DNA of 64,000 bases from Bacillus sp. ISL-55 (lineage in GTDB: Bacteria > Bacillota > Bacilli > Bacillales > Cytobacillaceae), in the NCBI RefSeq assembly GCF_018613155.1, contig NZ_JAGGQU010000001.1:187848-251847 (forward strand), in the 5' to 3' direction. Position 1 is the stretch's first letter. The number at the start of each line of letters is the position of its first letter. The notes beneath the pieces are model-generated. The model saw only the letters and a list, made by a program, of their open reading frames with translations, was not told where the DNA came from and did no database searches. The translations under genes and the position numbers were made by a program. Shown here in pieces: positions 9,597 to 17,966 of the stretch.

Positions 9597-9614
9597 GAGA
9601 AAGGATGATTCAAC

Positions 9615-10646
9615 TTGTTTACTTCAATATTTGGAGCATTTGAGTCAGGCATAATCTATGCGATCATGGCTCTGGGTGTATACTTATCCTTTCGGGTACT
9701 TGATTTTCCTGATTTGACGGTCGATGGCAGCTTCGTAACTGGAGCTGCGGTCGCTGCGATCATGATTGTGAATGGCGCGAATCCATTTGCTGCTACAATG
9801 GTAGCCCTTGTTGCCGGATTCATCGCTGGATGCTTAACAGGCATCATCCATACGGTCGGCAAGGTGAATGCACTTCTATCAGGTATACTGATGATGATTG
9901 CCCTGTATTCTATAAATCTAAGAATTATGGGTAAATCGAATGTCCCCCTGTTGAACACGGATACGGCAATGACCGCAGTGAGGGACTTTTTCGAAAAGAC
10001 GGGAATAGACGGTTTTTTCAATGGCATTTTAACGGCTGTCGGGCTGGGAGACAGTCTCCCGCGAACATGGGGGATCCTTTTGTTCATGATTGTCGTGACA
10101 ATGGCAATTAAATTCCTTACTGATGCGTTCCTTAAGACAGAACTTGGACTTGCAATCAGGGCAACCGGTGATAACAAAAGGATGATCCGCAGCTTCTCGG
10201 CCAATACAAACCTGATGATTATCCTTGGCCTTGGCCTTTCGAATGCAATGGTAGCTTTTTCTGGGGCTTTGATCGCCCAGCAGGGTGGTTTCGCAGACGT
10301 CGGTATGGGTATCGGGATGATTATCATCGGTCTAGCTTCTGTCATTATTGGTGAGGCTCTATTCGGTACAAAATCGATTGCTAGAACAACGCTTGCTGTT
10401 ATTGGCGGAGCTATTATCTATCGAATTGTTGTCACACTCGCATTAAGGGTAGAGTTCCTTGAACCAGGTGACATGAAGCTGATCACAGCGATTATCGTCA
10501 TATTGGCACTGACTGCTCCGAAAATGATAGAAAGCTACAAAGAGAAAAAACGGAAGGTGAAAAGACAGCTTGAAAACATGCAAATGGCAGCTGTTCCTTC
10601 TGAGGGAAAGGGTGAGGCTGGTGCTGCACTTAAATCAGATTCATAG
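9615..10646 (+). CDS. ABC transporter permease (TrpY-like)
   Basis: A 343-residue membrane permease with about nine hydrophobic segments, of the branched-chain/sugar type permease superfamily (GLAIRATGDNKRMIRSF, followed by a C-terminal glycine-rich block). The TTG start at 9615 follows AAAGGATG by seven bases and lies 18 bp after the binding-protein stop. A basic tail (KEKKRKVKRQ) ends the protein. Its last 26 bases overlap the start of the ATPase gene. It would form the transmembrane channel of the importer. Confidence 0.88.
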   Translation: MFTSIFGAFESGIIYAIMALGVYLSFRVLDFPDLTVDGSFVTGAAVAAIMIVNGANPFAATMVALVAGFIAGCLTGIIHTVGKVNALLSGILMMIALYSINLRIMGKSNVPLLNTDTAMTAVRDFFEKTGIDGFFNGILTAVGLGDSLPRTWGILLFMIVVTMAIKFLTDAFLKTELGLAIRATGDNKRMIRSFSANTNLMIILGLGLSNAMVAFSGALIAQQGGFADVGMGIGMIIIGLASVIIGEALFGTKSIARTTLAVIGGAIIYRIVVTLALRVEFLEPGDMKLITAIIVILALTAPKMIESYKEKKRKVKRQLENMQMAAVPSEGKGEAGAALKSDS

Positions 10647-11415
10647 AGTCTTCAATGAGGGTACTCCAGATGAGAAAATCGCCCTGGATGATATTAATTT
10701 AACACTAAAAAAGGGAGACTTTGTTACCGTTATCGGAAGTAATGGCGCCGGCAAATCCACCTTGATGAATATCATTTCCGGTGTAATGCTTCCTGACCAT
10801 GGTCAGGTGGAACTGGACGGTAAGGATGTAACCTACATGACCGAATACAATCGCTCAAAAATGATTGGTCGTGTCTTCCAGGATCCGATGGCTGGCACTG
10901 CACCGAGTATGACCATTGATGAAAACCTTGCGATTGCTTATTCACGGAACAAGCGTCGCTCGCTTCGCCTAGGCGTCACGAAGAAACGCCGTGAGCTTTT
11001 CCAGGAGGTGCTTGAGTCGCTGCACCTTGGGCTTGAAGACAGGCTGAATGCCAAGGTTGGGACGTTATCAGGCGGTGAGCGGCAGGCGCTTTCCCTGCTG
11101 ATGGCGACATTCACGGAACCATCGATTCTATTATTGGATGAGCATACCGCGGCACTCGATCCTGCACGTGCCGAGTTGATTACCAATTTAACAAAAGAGA
11201 TCGTCGACAAATACCATCTCACTACATTGATGGTCACGCATAACATGCAGCAGGCTCTCGACCTAGGCAACAGGCTGATCATGATGGACAAAGGCCAGAT
11301 CATCCTCGAAGTCAATGAAGAACAAAAAGCTAAACTGACAATCGAAGACTTGCTCAACGAATTCCAGCGCATCCGCGGAACAAAAATGGCAAGCGATCGG
11401 GCATTACTAAGCTAA
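10621..11415 (+). CDS. ABC transporter ATP-binding protein (TrpZ-like)
   Basis: A 264-residue ATPase that powers the importer. Walker A is GSNGAGKST, the signature is LSGGERQAL, Walker B is ILLLDEHTAALDP, and the switch His is in VTHNM. The frame is open further upstream (10570), but GTG 10621, about nine bases after AGGGAAAGG, gives the usual N-terminus LHLNQIHRVFNEGTPDEKIAL; GTG 10612 is possible. It overlaps the permease gene. An 11-bp terminator follows. Confidence 0.9.
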   Translation: MLHLNQIHRVFNEGTPDEKIALDDINLTLKKGDFVTVIGSNGAGKSTLMNIISGVMLPDHGQVELDGKDVTYMTEYNRSKMIGRVFQDPMAGTAPSMTIDENLAIAYSRNKRRSLRLGVTKKRRELFQEVLESLHLGLEDRLNAKVGTLSGGERQALSLLMATFTEPSILLLDEHTAALDPARAELITNLTKEIVDKYHLTTLMVTHNMQQALDLGNRLIMMDKGQIILEVNEEQKAKLTIEDLLNEFQRIRGTKMASDRALLS

Positions 11416-11421
11416 ACAAAA

Positions 11422-11457
11422 AACAACCAGCTCAAAGTAGCTGGTTGTTTTTTGTTT
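11422..11457 (+). terminator. Terminator of the ABC importer operon
   Basis: The 11-bp perfect stem AACAACCAGCT/AGCTGGTTGTT with loop CAAAGT is followed by TTTTGTTT. Confidence 0.92.
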
Positions 11458-11529
11458 ATTCTTCAAAAGAGGGATTAATTATTATACCAAAATTATTTTT
11501 AAGAAAATACCAAAATTTCTTACAATTTA

Positions 11530-11578
11530 TTGACCGTTTATTTAACGAAATGTTATGATAACGTTAAATAAACGTTAT
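11530..11578 (+). promoter_or_regulatory. Promoter and operator of the thioesterase/PheDH genes
   Basis: TTGACC, 18 bp, TATGAT. Over and just after the -10 box lie ATAACGTTA (11558-11566) and AAACGTTAT (11570-11578), an inverted pair, plus TAACGAAATGTTA upstream. The block aligns with the promoter at 8390 over TA-ATAACGTTA-AT--ACG, so both are probably bound by the same regulator. Confidence 0.55.
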
Positions 11579-11606
11579 ACATATTTGCAACTTGGAAAGG
11601 TGGGAT

Positions 11607-11999
11607 ATGATGCGAGATGGTTTAATAGCTGGGCGAACGGCCTCCATCGATGTCATTGTTACACCAGATATGTTTGCCCGCTTTGAGGGGAAAGTCGTCC
11701 ATCCAGTATACTCCACTGTATCGATGGTGTATCACATGGAGTGGGTATCGCGTCAAATTATCATTCCCTTTTTAGAGGATCATGAAGAAGGCATGGGCGG
11801 TGCAGTGACAGTTAAACATATAGCTCCATGTATCGAAGGGGCCGGGATTACCGTAACTGCAACCGTGACGGGCCTTCAAGCCAATACCATTCTTACTAAT
11901 GTACGGGCAGAAAGCAAGGGTCGGCTTGTAGGAGTGGGGGAAGTAAAGCAAGTGGTCCTTCCTAAAGAAAAGATAAATGAATTACTTACAGGCAGCTAA
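11607..11999 (+). CDS. Hotdog-fold thioesterase, FlK-like
   Basis: A 130-residue hotdog protein resembling the fluoroacetyl-CoA thioesterase (FlK) group. Visible segments are VVHPVYSTVSMVYHMEWVSRQ, where the family carries its catalytic Thr/Glu neighbourhood, and the TVKHIAPCIEGAGITVTATVTG strand pair. Such enzymes release free acids from acyl- or aryl-CoA. The gene leads the PheDH/2-oxoacid dehydrogenase group, so hydrolysis of phenylacetyl-CoA or a stalled acyl-CoA is plausible. ATG 11607 follows GGAAAGGTGGG; ATG 11610 is an alternative. Confidence 0.72.
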   Translation: MMRDGLIAGRTASIDVIVTPDMFARFEGKVVHPVYSTVSMVYHMEWVSRQIIIPFLEDHEEGMGGAVTVKHIAPCIEGAGITVTATVTGLQANTILTNVRAESKGRLVGVGEVKQVVLPKEKINELLTGS

Positions 12000-12002
12000 A
12001 AA

Positions 12003-12016
12003 TTTTTGCGCAAAAA
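12003..12016. promoter_or_regulatory. Perfect 14-bp palindrome before PheDH
   Basis: TTTTTGCGCAAAAA is a perfect inverted repeat directly after the thioesterase stop and adjoining the cre site. There is no T run after it, so it is more likely a protein-binding site than a terminator. Confidence 0.35.
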
Positions 12017-12031
12017 TGTAAGCGCTAACAT
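12016..12031. promoter_or_regulatory. cre site (CcpA operator)
   Basis: ATGTAAGCGCTAACAT fits the cre consensus WTGNAANCGNWNNCW fully, 30 bp upstream of the phenylalanine dehydrogenase start. Carbon catabolite control of the downstream catabolic operon is expected. Confidence 0.8.
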
Positions 12032-12060
12032 GGTTTAACGGAATAAAGGAGGAAAGAACA

Positions 12061-13167
12061 ATGGATATGTTTGAACAAATTCGTGAGCACGAGCAGGTAG
12101 TATTTTGTAATGATGAAGGAACTGGATTAAAGGCAATCATTGCGATTCATAGTACACGTTTAGGCCCAGCACTGGGCGGTTGCCGTATGTACCCTTATAA
12201 ATCAGTGGACGATGCACTTGAAGATGTATTGAGGCTTTCAAAAGGCATGACGTATAAATGCGCTGCGGCTGATGTCGATTTCGGTGGAGGAAAGGCAGTC
12301 ATCATTGGCGATCCTACAACAGATAAGAGTCCTGAATTGTTTAGGGCATTTGGCCAGTTTGTTGAGTCGATCCAGGGACGTTTCTATACAGGAACAGACA
12401 TGGGCACAGATCCAGAAGATTTTGTCCATGCATTAAAAGAAACAAATTGCATCGTTGGTGTAGATGAGGTATATGGCGGAAGCGGTGATTCATCAGTACC
12501 AACGGCTCAGGGTGTCATCTTTGGCTTGCAGGCAACTAGCAAAGTTCTTTGGGATACGGATGATTTGTCCGGAAAATCCTATGCGATCCAGGGGCTGGGA
12601 AAGGTAGGCTACAAGGTAGCAGAGTATCTTCTTGATAATGGAGCAGACCTGTATGTGACGGATATTAATCAAAAAGCAATCGACCAGATTGTTAAGAAAG
12701 CGGAAGAAATCGGTGCAGGAATTAAAGTCGTGAACAGTGATGAAATTTATTCCCAGCCTGCAGATATTTTCATACCGTGCGCTATGGGTGGAATCATCAA
12801 TGATGACACCATTCCGCAACTTCAGGTAAAAGCAGTCGTTGGCTCTGCGAACAATCAGCTTAAGGAAGAACGTCATGGTCACATTCTTCAGGAGATGGGT
12901 ATCCTTTATGCGCCTGACTACATTGTCAATGCTGGCGGATTGATCCAGGTAGCGGATGAGCTGTATTCACCAAATAAGGAACGAGTTTTAAAGAAGACGA
13001 AGGCTATCTATAATTCTCTGTTAAATATTTATAAGCAGGCAGAGCGGGAGGGAATCACTACTGTTGAAGCCGCTAATAAATTTTGTGATAACCGGATTGA
13101 AGCCAGAACAAGACGAAACAGCTTCTTCTCTCATATGAAGCGTCCAAAATGGGCAGTGAGAATGTAA
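12061..13167 (+). CDS. Phenylalanine dehydrogenase (Glu/Leu/Phe/Val dehydrogenase family)
   Basis: A 368-residue NAD-dependent amino acid dehydrogenase: L-Phe + NAD to phenylpyruvate + NH4+. Catalytic lysines are K66 (GMTYKC) and K78 ([11 protein letters not shown]). The NAD motif is GLGKVG at 178-183. Segments such as [26 protein letters not shown] and [13 protein letters not shown] are, from memory, much closer to the Lysinibacillus phenylalanine dehydrogenase than to leucine dehydrogenases, which have ITAEDVGT and GSSGNPSP here. It heads E1alpha/E1beta/E2 genes that could convert phenylpyruvate onward. Leucine or valine activity remains possible. Confidence 0.85.
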   Translation: MDMFEQIREHEQVVFCNDEGTGLKAIIAIHSTRLGPALGGCRMYPYKSVDDALEDVLRLSKGMTYKCAAADVDFGGGKAVIIGDPTTDKSPELFRAFGQFVESIQGRFYTGTDMGTDPEDFVHALKETNCIVGVDEVYGGSGDSSVPTAQGVIFGLQATSKVLWDTDDLSGKSYAIQGLGKVGYKVAEYLLDNGADLYVTDINQKAIDQIVKKAEEIGAGIKVVNSDEIYSQPADIFIPCAMGGIINDDTIPQLQVKAVVGSANNQLKEERHGHILQEMGILYAPDYIVNAGGLIQVADELYSPNKERVLKKTKAIYNSLLNIYKQAEREGITTVEAANKFCDNRIEARTRRNSFFSHMKRPKWAVRM

Positions 13168-13200
13168 TAGAATCATAGACTTTTAAAAAAGGGTGAGCCG

Positions 13201-14268
13201 ATGGAAAAGGATTTTCCGATTTTTCAAGTGATGGACCAAAACGGAAACATTGTTTCCGGGGAACATAAGGATTTGGTGACCGCAGAGCGAGTGAAGAAGT
13301 TTTATTCGGAAATGGTAAGGATCCGGACGCTGGACCGGAAATCAATCAGTCTCCAGCGGCAAGGCAGAATTGGAACATATGCGCCTTTTGAAGGGCAGGA
13401 AGCATCCCAGGTAGGAACGGCTCTGGCGCTTGACAGTGAAGATTGGATGTTCCCAACCTACCGCGATCATGGGGCGGCTACGGTGTTCGGCCACTCCCTG
13501 AGGAATATTCTGCTGTTCTGGAACGGAAGAAATGAAGGCTGTGTCCCGCCGGATGGGAAAAAGATCTTCCCGCCAGCCATCCCGATTGCAACCCAGATTC
13601 CACATGCTGCAGGGGCAGCTTTTGCTGAAAAACAAAAAGGAACAAAGAATGCGGCGATTTGTTATTTCGGTGATGGAGCGACTTCGGAAGGTGATTTTCA
13701 TGAAGGCTTGAACTTTGCAAGTGTCTTCAAATCTCCGGTCGTATATTTTTGCCAGAATAACCAATACGCAATTTCTGTCCCGATAAGCAAGCAGATGAAC
13801 TCCGCAACCATTGCGCAAAAAGCTCTTGCGTATGATATTCCTGGAGTAAGGATTGATGGCAACGATATTTTTGCCGTTTTTGCTGAAACGGAAAAGGCAC
13901 TTGAGCGTGCCCGCAATGGCGAAGGACCGACACTGATTGAAGCGATGACGTGGCGGTATGGATCACATACAACTGCCGATGACGCATCGAAATATCGTGA
14001 CCAGGGAGAAAGTGCGCTGAAGCGTATGGAAACAGATCCTTTGTTAAGGCTTGAACGCTGGATGAAAAACGAAGGACTTTACGATGAAGCATGGGTGAAG
14101 GAAATAGAAGCTCAGGCAGCTGCCGAAATTGATGCCGCTGTACAGGAAATGGAAAAGTTCCCTAAAGCTGACCCAGCAGTGATCTTTGATTATGTGTTCG
14201 AAAAGCCTACATGGACAATTGAGAAGCAAAAGCGGGAATACCTTGAGCTGATCGGAGGTGAGTCATGA
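13201..14268 (+). CDS. 2-oxoacid dehydrogenase E1 component, alpha subunit
   Basis: A 355-residue thiamine diphosphate-binding alpha subunit of a pyruvate/branched-chain type dehydrogenase. The ThDP motif starts with GDG at 157-159 and closes with the Asn pair near 186. RDHG near 89 and the phosphorylation-loop-like YGSHTTADDASKYR are also typical. It begins 33 bp after PheDH and overlaps the beta subunit gene by four bases. With PheDH upstream, the likely substrate is phenylpyruvate, giving phenylacetyl-CoA. Branched-chain oxoacids or pyruvate are alternatives that sequence reading alone cannot exclude. Confidence 0.9.
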   Translation: MEKDFPIFQVMDQNGNIVSGEHKDLVTAERVKKFYSEMVRIRTLDRKSISLQRQGRIGTYAPFEGQEASQVGTALALDSEDWMFPTYRDHGAATVFGHSLRNILLFWNGRNEGCVPPDGKKIFPPAIPIATQIPHAAGAAFAEKQKGTKNAAICYFGDGATSEGDFHEGLNFASVFKSPVVYFCQNNQYAISVPISKQMNSATIAQKALAYDIPGVRIDGNDIFAVFAETEKALERARNGEGPTLIEAMTWRYGSHTTADDASKYRDQGESALKRMETDPLLRLERWMKNEGLYDEAWVKEIEAQAAAEIDAAVQEMEKFPKADPAVIFDYVFEKPTWTIEKQKREYLELIGGES

Positions 14269-15263
14269 TGAATACGGCAATACAGACAAAGACATTGACG
14301 CTTGTCCAGGCGATTACCGATGGACTGGATACGATGCTCGGCGAAAGCAAGGAAGTCATCCTCCTTGGTGAAGATATCGGAAAAAACGGCGGGGTATTCC
14401 GTGCGACTGATGGTCTTCAGGAGAAATATGGAGAGGAGCGCGTGGTAGATACTCCTTTGAGTGAGGCAGGTTTTGTAGGTGCAGCGATTGGCATGGCCGT
14501 TAATGGATTCCGTCCCGTGGTGGAAATTCAGTTCCTGGGCTTCATTTACCCTGCCTATGAACAAATCATGACCCATGCTTCGAGGCTGCGGATGAGGACA
14601 TTGGGGCATTTTACCGTGCCAATGGTTATCCGGGCTCCTTATGGCGCAGGTGTGCGTGCACCTGAAATCCATTGTGACAGCACGGAATCCCTTTTTACCC
14701 ATATGCCGGGAATGAAGGTGGTCTGTCCATCCAATGCCTATGACGCCAAAGGCTTGATGATCGCTGCAATTGAAGATCCGGACCCTGTCCTCTTTTTAGA
14801 GCCAATGAGAAGTTATCGTTCCTCACGAGGTGAGGTTCCGGAAGGGAAGTATACAGTTGAAATAGGAAAAGGAAAGAAATTGACCGAAGGCGACGATGTA
14901 ACGGTTATTGCCTGGGGCGCTATGATACCGGTAGCGATGAAGGCTGCTGAAGATATGAAACAAAAGGGTGTTGAATGTGAGGTTCTCGATTTAAGGACGC
15001 TTTATCCGATCGACAAGGACCTGGTCATTGAGTCCGTCCAAAAGACAGGCCGTACTGTTATTGTCCATGAAGCACACGCAACTGGCGGGACTGGCAGCGA
15101 TCTGATCTCGCTGATCAATGATGAGGCATTCCTTTATCAAAAGGCTCCGGCCGAAAGAGTTACAGGCTATGATACGCCTGTGCCGTATTTTGGGTTTGAA
15201 GATCATTATCTGCCGACCCCGAAAAGAGTCGCAGCTGCAATCGAAAAAGTAATGAAGTTTTAG
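14265..15263 (+). CDS. 2-oxoacid dehydrogenase E1 component, beta subunit
   Basis: A 332-residue transketolase-like beta subunit. LLGEDIGKNGGVFRATDGL, the PLSEAGFVGAAIGMAVNG block and the C-terminal transketolase domain (VIAWGAMIPVAM, CEVLDLRTLYPID, VIVHEAHATGGTGSDL) are clear. The start overlaps the alpha subunit stop as ATGA, with GGAGGTGAG upstream, so the subunits are translationally coupled as expected for a heterotetramer. It works with the E2 protein encoded next. Confidence 0.92.
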   Translation: MMNTAIQTKTLTLVQAITDGLDTMLGESKEVILLGEDIGKNGGVFRATDGLQEKYGEERVVDTPLSEAGFVGAAIGMAVNGFRPVVEIQFLGFIYPAYEQIMTHASRLRMRTLGHFTVPMVIRAPYGAGVRAPEIHCDSTESLFTHMPGMKVVCPSNAYDAKGLMIAAIEDPDPVLFLEPMRSYRSSRGEVPEGKYTVEIGKGKKLTEGDDVTVIAWGAMIPVAMKAAEDMKQKGVECEVLDLRTLYPIDKDLVIESVQKTGRTVIVHEAHATGGTGSDLISLINDEAFLYQKAPAERVTGYDTPVPYFGFEDHYLPTPKRVAAAIEKVMKF

Positions 15264-15274
15264 GAGGCGTGCCG

Positions 15275-16651
15275 ATGGTTGAAGTAAAGCTTCACGACAT
15301 TGGGGAAGGCATGACCGAAGCGGACATCAATTGTTACCTGGTGAAACCAGGAGACTTCGTCAAGGCTGATGATCCATTGGTTGAAGTCCAGACAGACAAA
15401 ATGACCGCGGAGATTCCTGCTCCCCGTTCAGGTGTCATTAAAGAACTATTGCTAACCCCGGGGCAAACGGTAAAGGTAGGGACTACCCTGCTGATCATGG
15501 AGGAAGGTTCCGGCGGCGTTCAAACTAGAGAGTCCCAGAAGGTCGCTGATGTTGTGAAAACAGAAGCAGAACCAGCAGAAGCTTCAGTAGCTGTATTGGA
15601 AAGACCCGCTGTAAGTAAGGTACCGGTTGGTGTTAGTGCACGATTGGGCCAGATTCTTGCTTCTCCTTATACAAGGAAGGTTGCCAGGGAAAATGGTGTC
15701 CACATTATGGAAGTAAAAGGAACTGGACCAGCAGGCCGGATTATCGAAGAAGATATATTGGCATTTGTTAAATTAAGAGATCATGGGGGTGCGAGTACTT
15801 CGGAAGGAGGTTCCGAACAGCAGGTTCCGAACGTTTCGCAGCATGGTTACGAACGAGAGGTTCCGAATGTTTCAAAACCTGCTTCCGAATCCGAGGCTCC
15901 GAATGTTTCGGAACTGGGTTCTGAAGAAAGTGCTCCGACCGAGAAAAAGCTCAGCCACCAGGATACATTGCCATTCCGCGGCCGCCGCAAGCAGATTGCG
16001 AAAAAGATGGTCCAGTCAATGTACACCATCCCTCACTGTACCCACTTTGAGGAAATTGATGTTAGCGAGTTGATCGATTTAAGGTCAGAAATCAAGGCAG
16101 CCGGCAACTCTATCTCAGCCACTGCATTCTTTATTAAAGCACTTTCGATTGGGTTAAAAGAATTCCCGGTCTTTAATGCAAAACTTGATGAAGAAAACGA
16201 AAGCATCCAGCTGCTGCGTGAACATCATATCGGAATTGCTGTGGACACTCCGGATGGCTTGATTGTACCGGTTATCCGCAATGTGGAGAAAAAGAACTTA
16301 AAGAAAATCCATAGTGAAATGAAGCATCTGACAAAGCTTGCACTTGATGACAAGCTTACGGTTAAGGATATATCTGGCGGTACATTTACTATTAGCAATG
16401 TCGGTCCCCTGGGCGGCAGTATTGGAGCAACACCAATCATCCAGCACCCGCAGACAGCGCTCGTTTCTTTTCATAAAACAAAGAAACGGCCCGTTGTAAA
16501 AGATCAAGATGAAATTGCGATCCGTTCTATCATGAATCTATCAATGGCATTTGATCATAGGGTCGCAGATGGGGCAACGGCTGTTGCTTTTACAAACCGT
16601 TTCGCACAGTTGATTGAAAATCCTAAAATGATGCTGTTGGAATTGATGTAA
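15275..16651 (+). CDS. 2-oxoacid dehydrogenase E2 (lipoyl acyltransferase)
   Basis: A 458-residue dihydrolipoamide acyltransferase. Order of parts: one lipoyl domain with K42 in QTDKMTAE; a linker; a peripheral subunit-binding domain near 129-163 (SPYTRKVARENG, GPAGRIIEEDIL); a second linker with a 12-residue repeat (184-219); and the catalytic domain ending with DHRVADG at 427-433. ATG 15275 is preferred to GTG 15269 because AGGAGG ends only one base before the GTG. No E3 (dihydrolipoamide dehydrogenase) gene follows, so E3 must come from another locus. Confidence 0.92.
   Translation: MVEVKLHDIGEGMTEADINCYLVKPGDFVKADDPLVEVQTDKMTAEIPAPRSGVIKELLLTPGQTVKVGTTLLIMEEGSGGVQTRESQKVADVVKTEAEPAEASVAVLERPAVSKVPVGVSARLGQILASPYTRKVARENGVHIMEVKGTGPAGRIIEEDILAFVKLRDHGGASTSEGGSEQQVPNVSQHGYEREVPNVSKPASESEAPNVSELGSEESAPTEKKLSHQDTLPFRGRRKQIAKKMVQSMYTIPHCTHFEEIDVSELIDLRSEIKAAGNSISATAFFIKALSIGLKEFPVFNAKLDEENESIQLLREHHIGIAVDTPDGLIVPVIRNVEKKNLKKIHSEMKHLTKLALDDKLTVKDISGGTFTISNVGPLGGSIGATPIIQHPQTALVSFHKTKKRPVVKDQDEIAIRSIMNLSMAFDHRVADGATAVAFTNRFAQLIENPKMMLLELM
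15824..15931 (+). repeat. 36-bp in-frame repeat in the E2 linker, three copies
   Basis: Three exact-length 36-bp units encode [VA]PNVS followed by seven variable residues (VPNVSQHGYERE, VPNVSKPASESE, APNVSELGSEES). It extends the flexible linker between binding and catalytic domains and keeps the frame. Confidence 0.85.
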
Positions 16652-16709
16652 GTGCTAATAAAGGTTGCTTCTTTACCACACAAAAGCATTATAGCTTTAC
16701 ATCGCGCTC

Positions 16710-16739
16710 TTGAGAGGGCAGGCGTAATTACTGTAAAAT
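16710..16739 (+). promoter_or_regulatory. Likely sigma-A promoter of the tyrosine catabolic operon
   Basis: TTGAGA, 18 bp, TAAAAT (5/6 each) lies 40 bp before the 4-hydroxyphenylpyruvate dioxygenase gene, in the 128-bp gap after E2. Confidence 0.45.
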
Positions 16740-16779
16740 AATTTTAAATATTATAAATATTTATTTCGGAGGTTTTACA

Positions 16780-17895
16780 ATGCAAGAGAAAGTTATGGTA
16801 TCCGGCCAAAGTACTGAGGATTTTTTCCCGGTTCAGGATGTTGATTATTTAGAGCTTTATGTAGGAAATGCCAAGCAGGCGTCTCACTTTTTCCAGACTG
16901 CCTTCGGCTTTAAGGTAGTGGCATATTCAGGTCTTGAAACAGGCAACCGTGAAACGACATCCTATGTGCTTCAGCAGCGCAAGATTCGTCTGGTTGTGAC
17001 TGGAACATACAACGATTCATCTCGAGTAGCACAGTTTGTCAAAACTCATGGAGATGGTGTCAAGGATATCGCGCTGGCTGTTGATGATGTCGAGAAGGCT
17101 TATGAGGGAGCGGTTAAGCGAGGCGCGAACGAAATCCAGCCGCCGCATGAGGTTTCTGATGAGAATGGTACCTTGAAAAAGGCTGTGATCGGTACATATG
17201 GAGATACAATCCATACACTCGTCGAAAGGAAAAATTACAAAGGTTTGTTCATGCCTGGATTTGTTGAGCATACAACAACAGTTCCTGTGAATGACGCTGG
17301 TTTCATCGGCATCGACCATGTTGTCGGCAATGTTGAGAGAATGGAAGAATGGGTTAACTATTATGCCAATGTCATGGGCTTCAAGGAAATGAAGCACTTC
17401 ACTGACAAGGATATCGTGACTGAATATTCAGCGTTGATGTCCAAAGTCATGCACAATGGCGGCCGCATCAAGTTTCCGATCAATGAGCCGGCAGAAGGAA
17501 AGCGCAAATCACAGATCCAGGAATACTTAGAATTCTACAACGGACCAGGCGTCCAGCACCTTGCGATTTTGACAGAGGATATTGTCAGCACCGTAGCACA
17601 ACTCCGCGAGAATGGAGTGGAATTCCTGAGCACACCTGATTCATACTATGAAATGCTTTCAGAGCGTGTCGGTGAAATTGACGAAGAGATCGATAAGCTA
17701 AAAGAACTTAGCATTCTGGTAGACCGTGACGATGAAGGCTATTTGCTGCAGATTTTCACAAAGCCAATCGTAGACCGCCCGACGCTGTTCATTGAGATCA
17801 TCCAGCGTAAAGGCGCAAGAGGTTTCGGCGAAGGAAACTTCAAGGCTCTATTCGAATCAATCGAGCGTGAACAGGAAAGACGCGGCAACCTTTAA
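16780..17895 (+). CDS. hppD: 4-hydroxyphenylpyruvate dioxygenase
   Basis: A 371-residue Fe(II) dioxygenase converting 4-hydroxyphenylpyruvate to homogentisate with CO2 release. Two VOC-type halves are visible. The C-terminal half carries all three iron ligands: H180 (GIDHVVGN), H260 (GVQHLAI) and E339 (LFIEIIQR). C-terminal GFGEGNFKALFESIE closes the active site in this family. ATG 16780 follows CGGAGG. Homogentisate dioxygenase and a fumarylacetoacetase-type hydrolase follow, completing the Tyr route. Confidence 0.97.
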   Translation: MQEKVMVSGQSTEDFFPVQDVDYLELYVGNAKQASHFFQTAFGFKVVAYSGLETGNRETTSYVLQQRKIRLVVTGTYNDSSRVAQFVKTHGDGVKDIALAVDDVEKAYEGAVKRGANEIQPPHEVSDENGTLKKAVIGTYGDTIHTLVERKNYKGLFMPGFVEHTTTVPVNDAGFIGIDHVVGNVERMEEWVNYYANVMGFKEMKHFTDKDIVTEYSALMSKVMHNGGRIKFPINEPAEGKRKSQIQEYLEFYNGPGVQHLAILTEDIVSTVAQLRENGVEFLSTPDSYYEMLSERVGEIDEEIDKLKELSILVDRDDEGYLLQIFTKPIVDRPTLFIEIIQRKGARGFGEGNFKALFESIEREQERRGNL

Positions 17896-17907
17896 TAGCC
17901 GGGACAG

Positions 17908-17930
17908 AAGGGGGCGATTCGCTCCCTTTT
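17908..17930 (+). terminator. Weak hairpin after hppD
   Basis: The stem AAGGGGGCG/CGCTCCCTT (9 bp with one G-T) and a 3-nt loop end in TTTT. It could partly terminate or stabilise the hppD transcript, with read-through into the aminotransferase. Confidence 0.5.
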
Positions 17931-17966
17931 CGTTATAAACGGCGGCAGAAAAAATGGGGGATGAAC

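Noticed and set aside
9656-10345. 229-residue minus-strand ORF inside the permease gene
   Set aside because: It is a shadow of the plus-strand permease, which has family motifs, good spacing and operon context.
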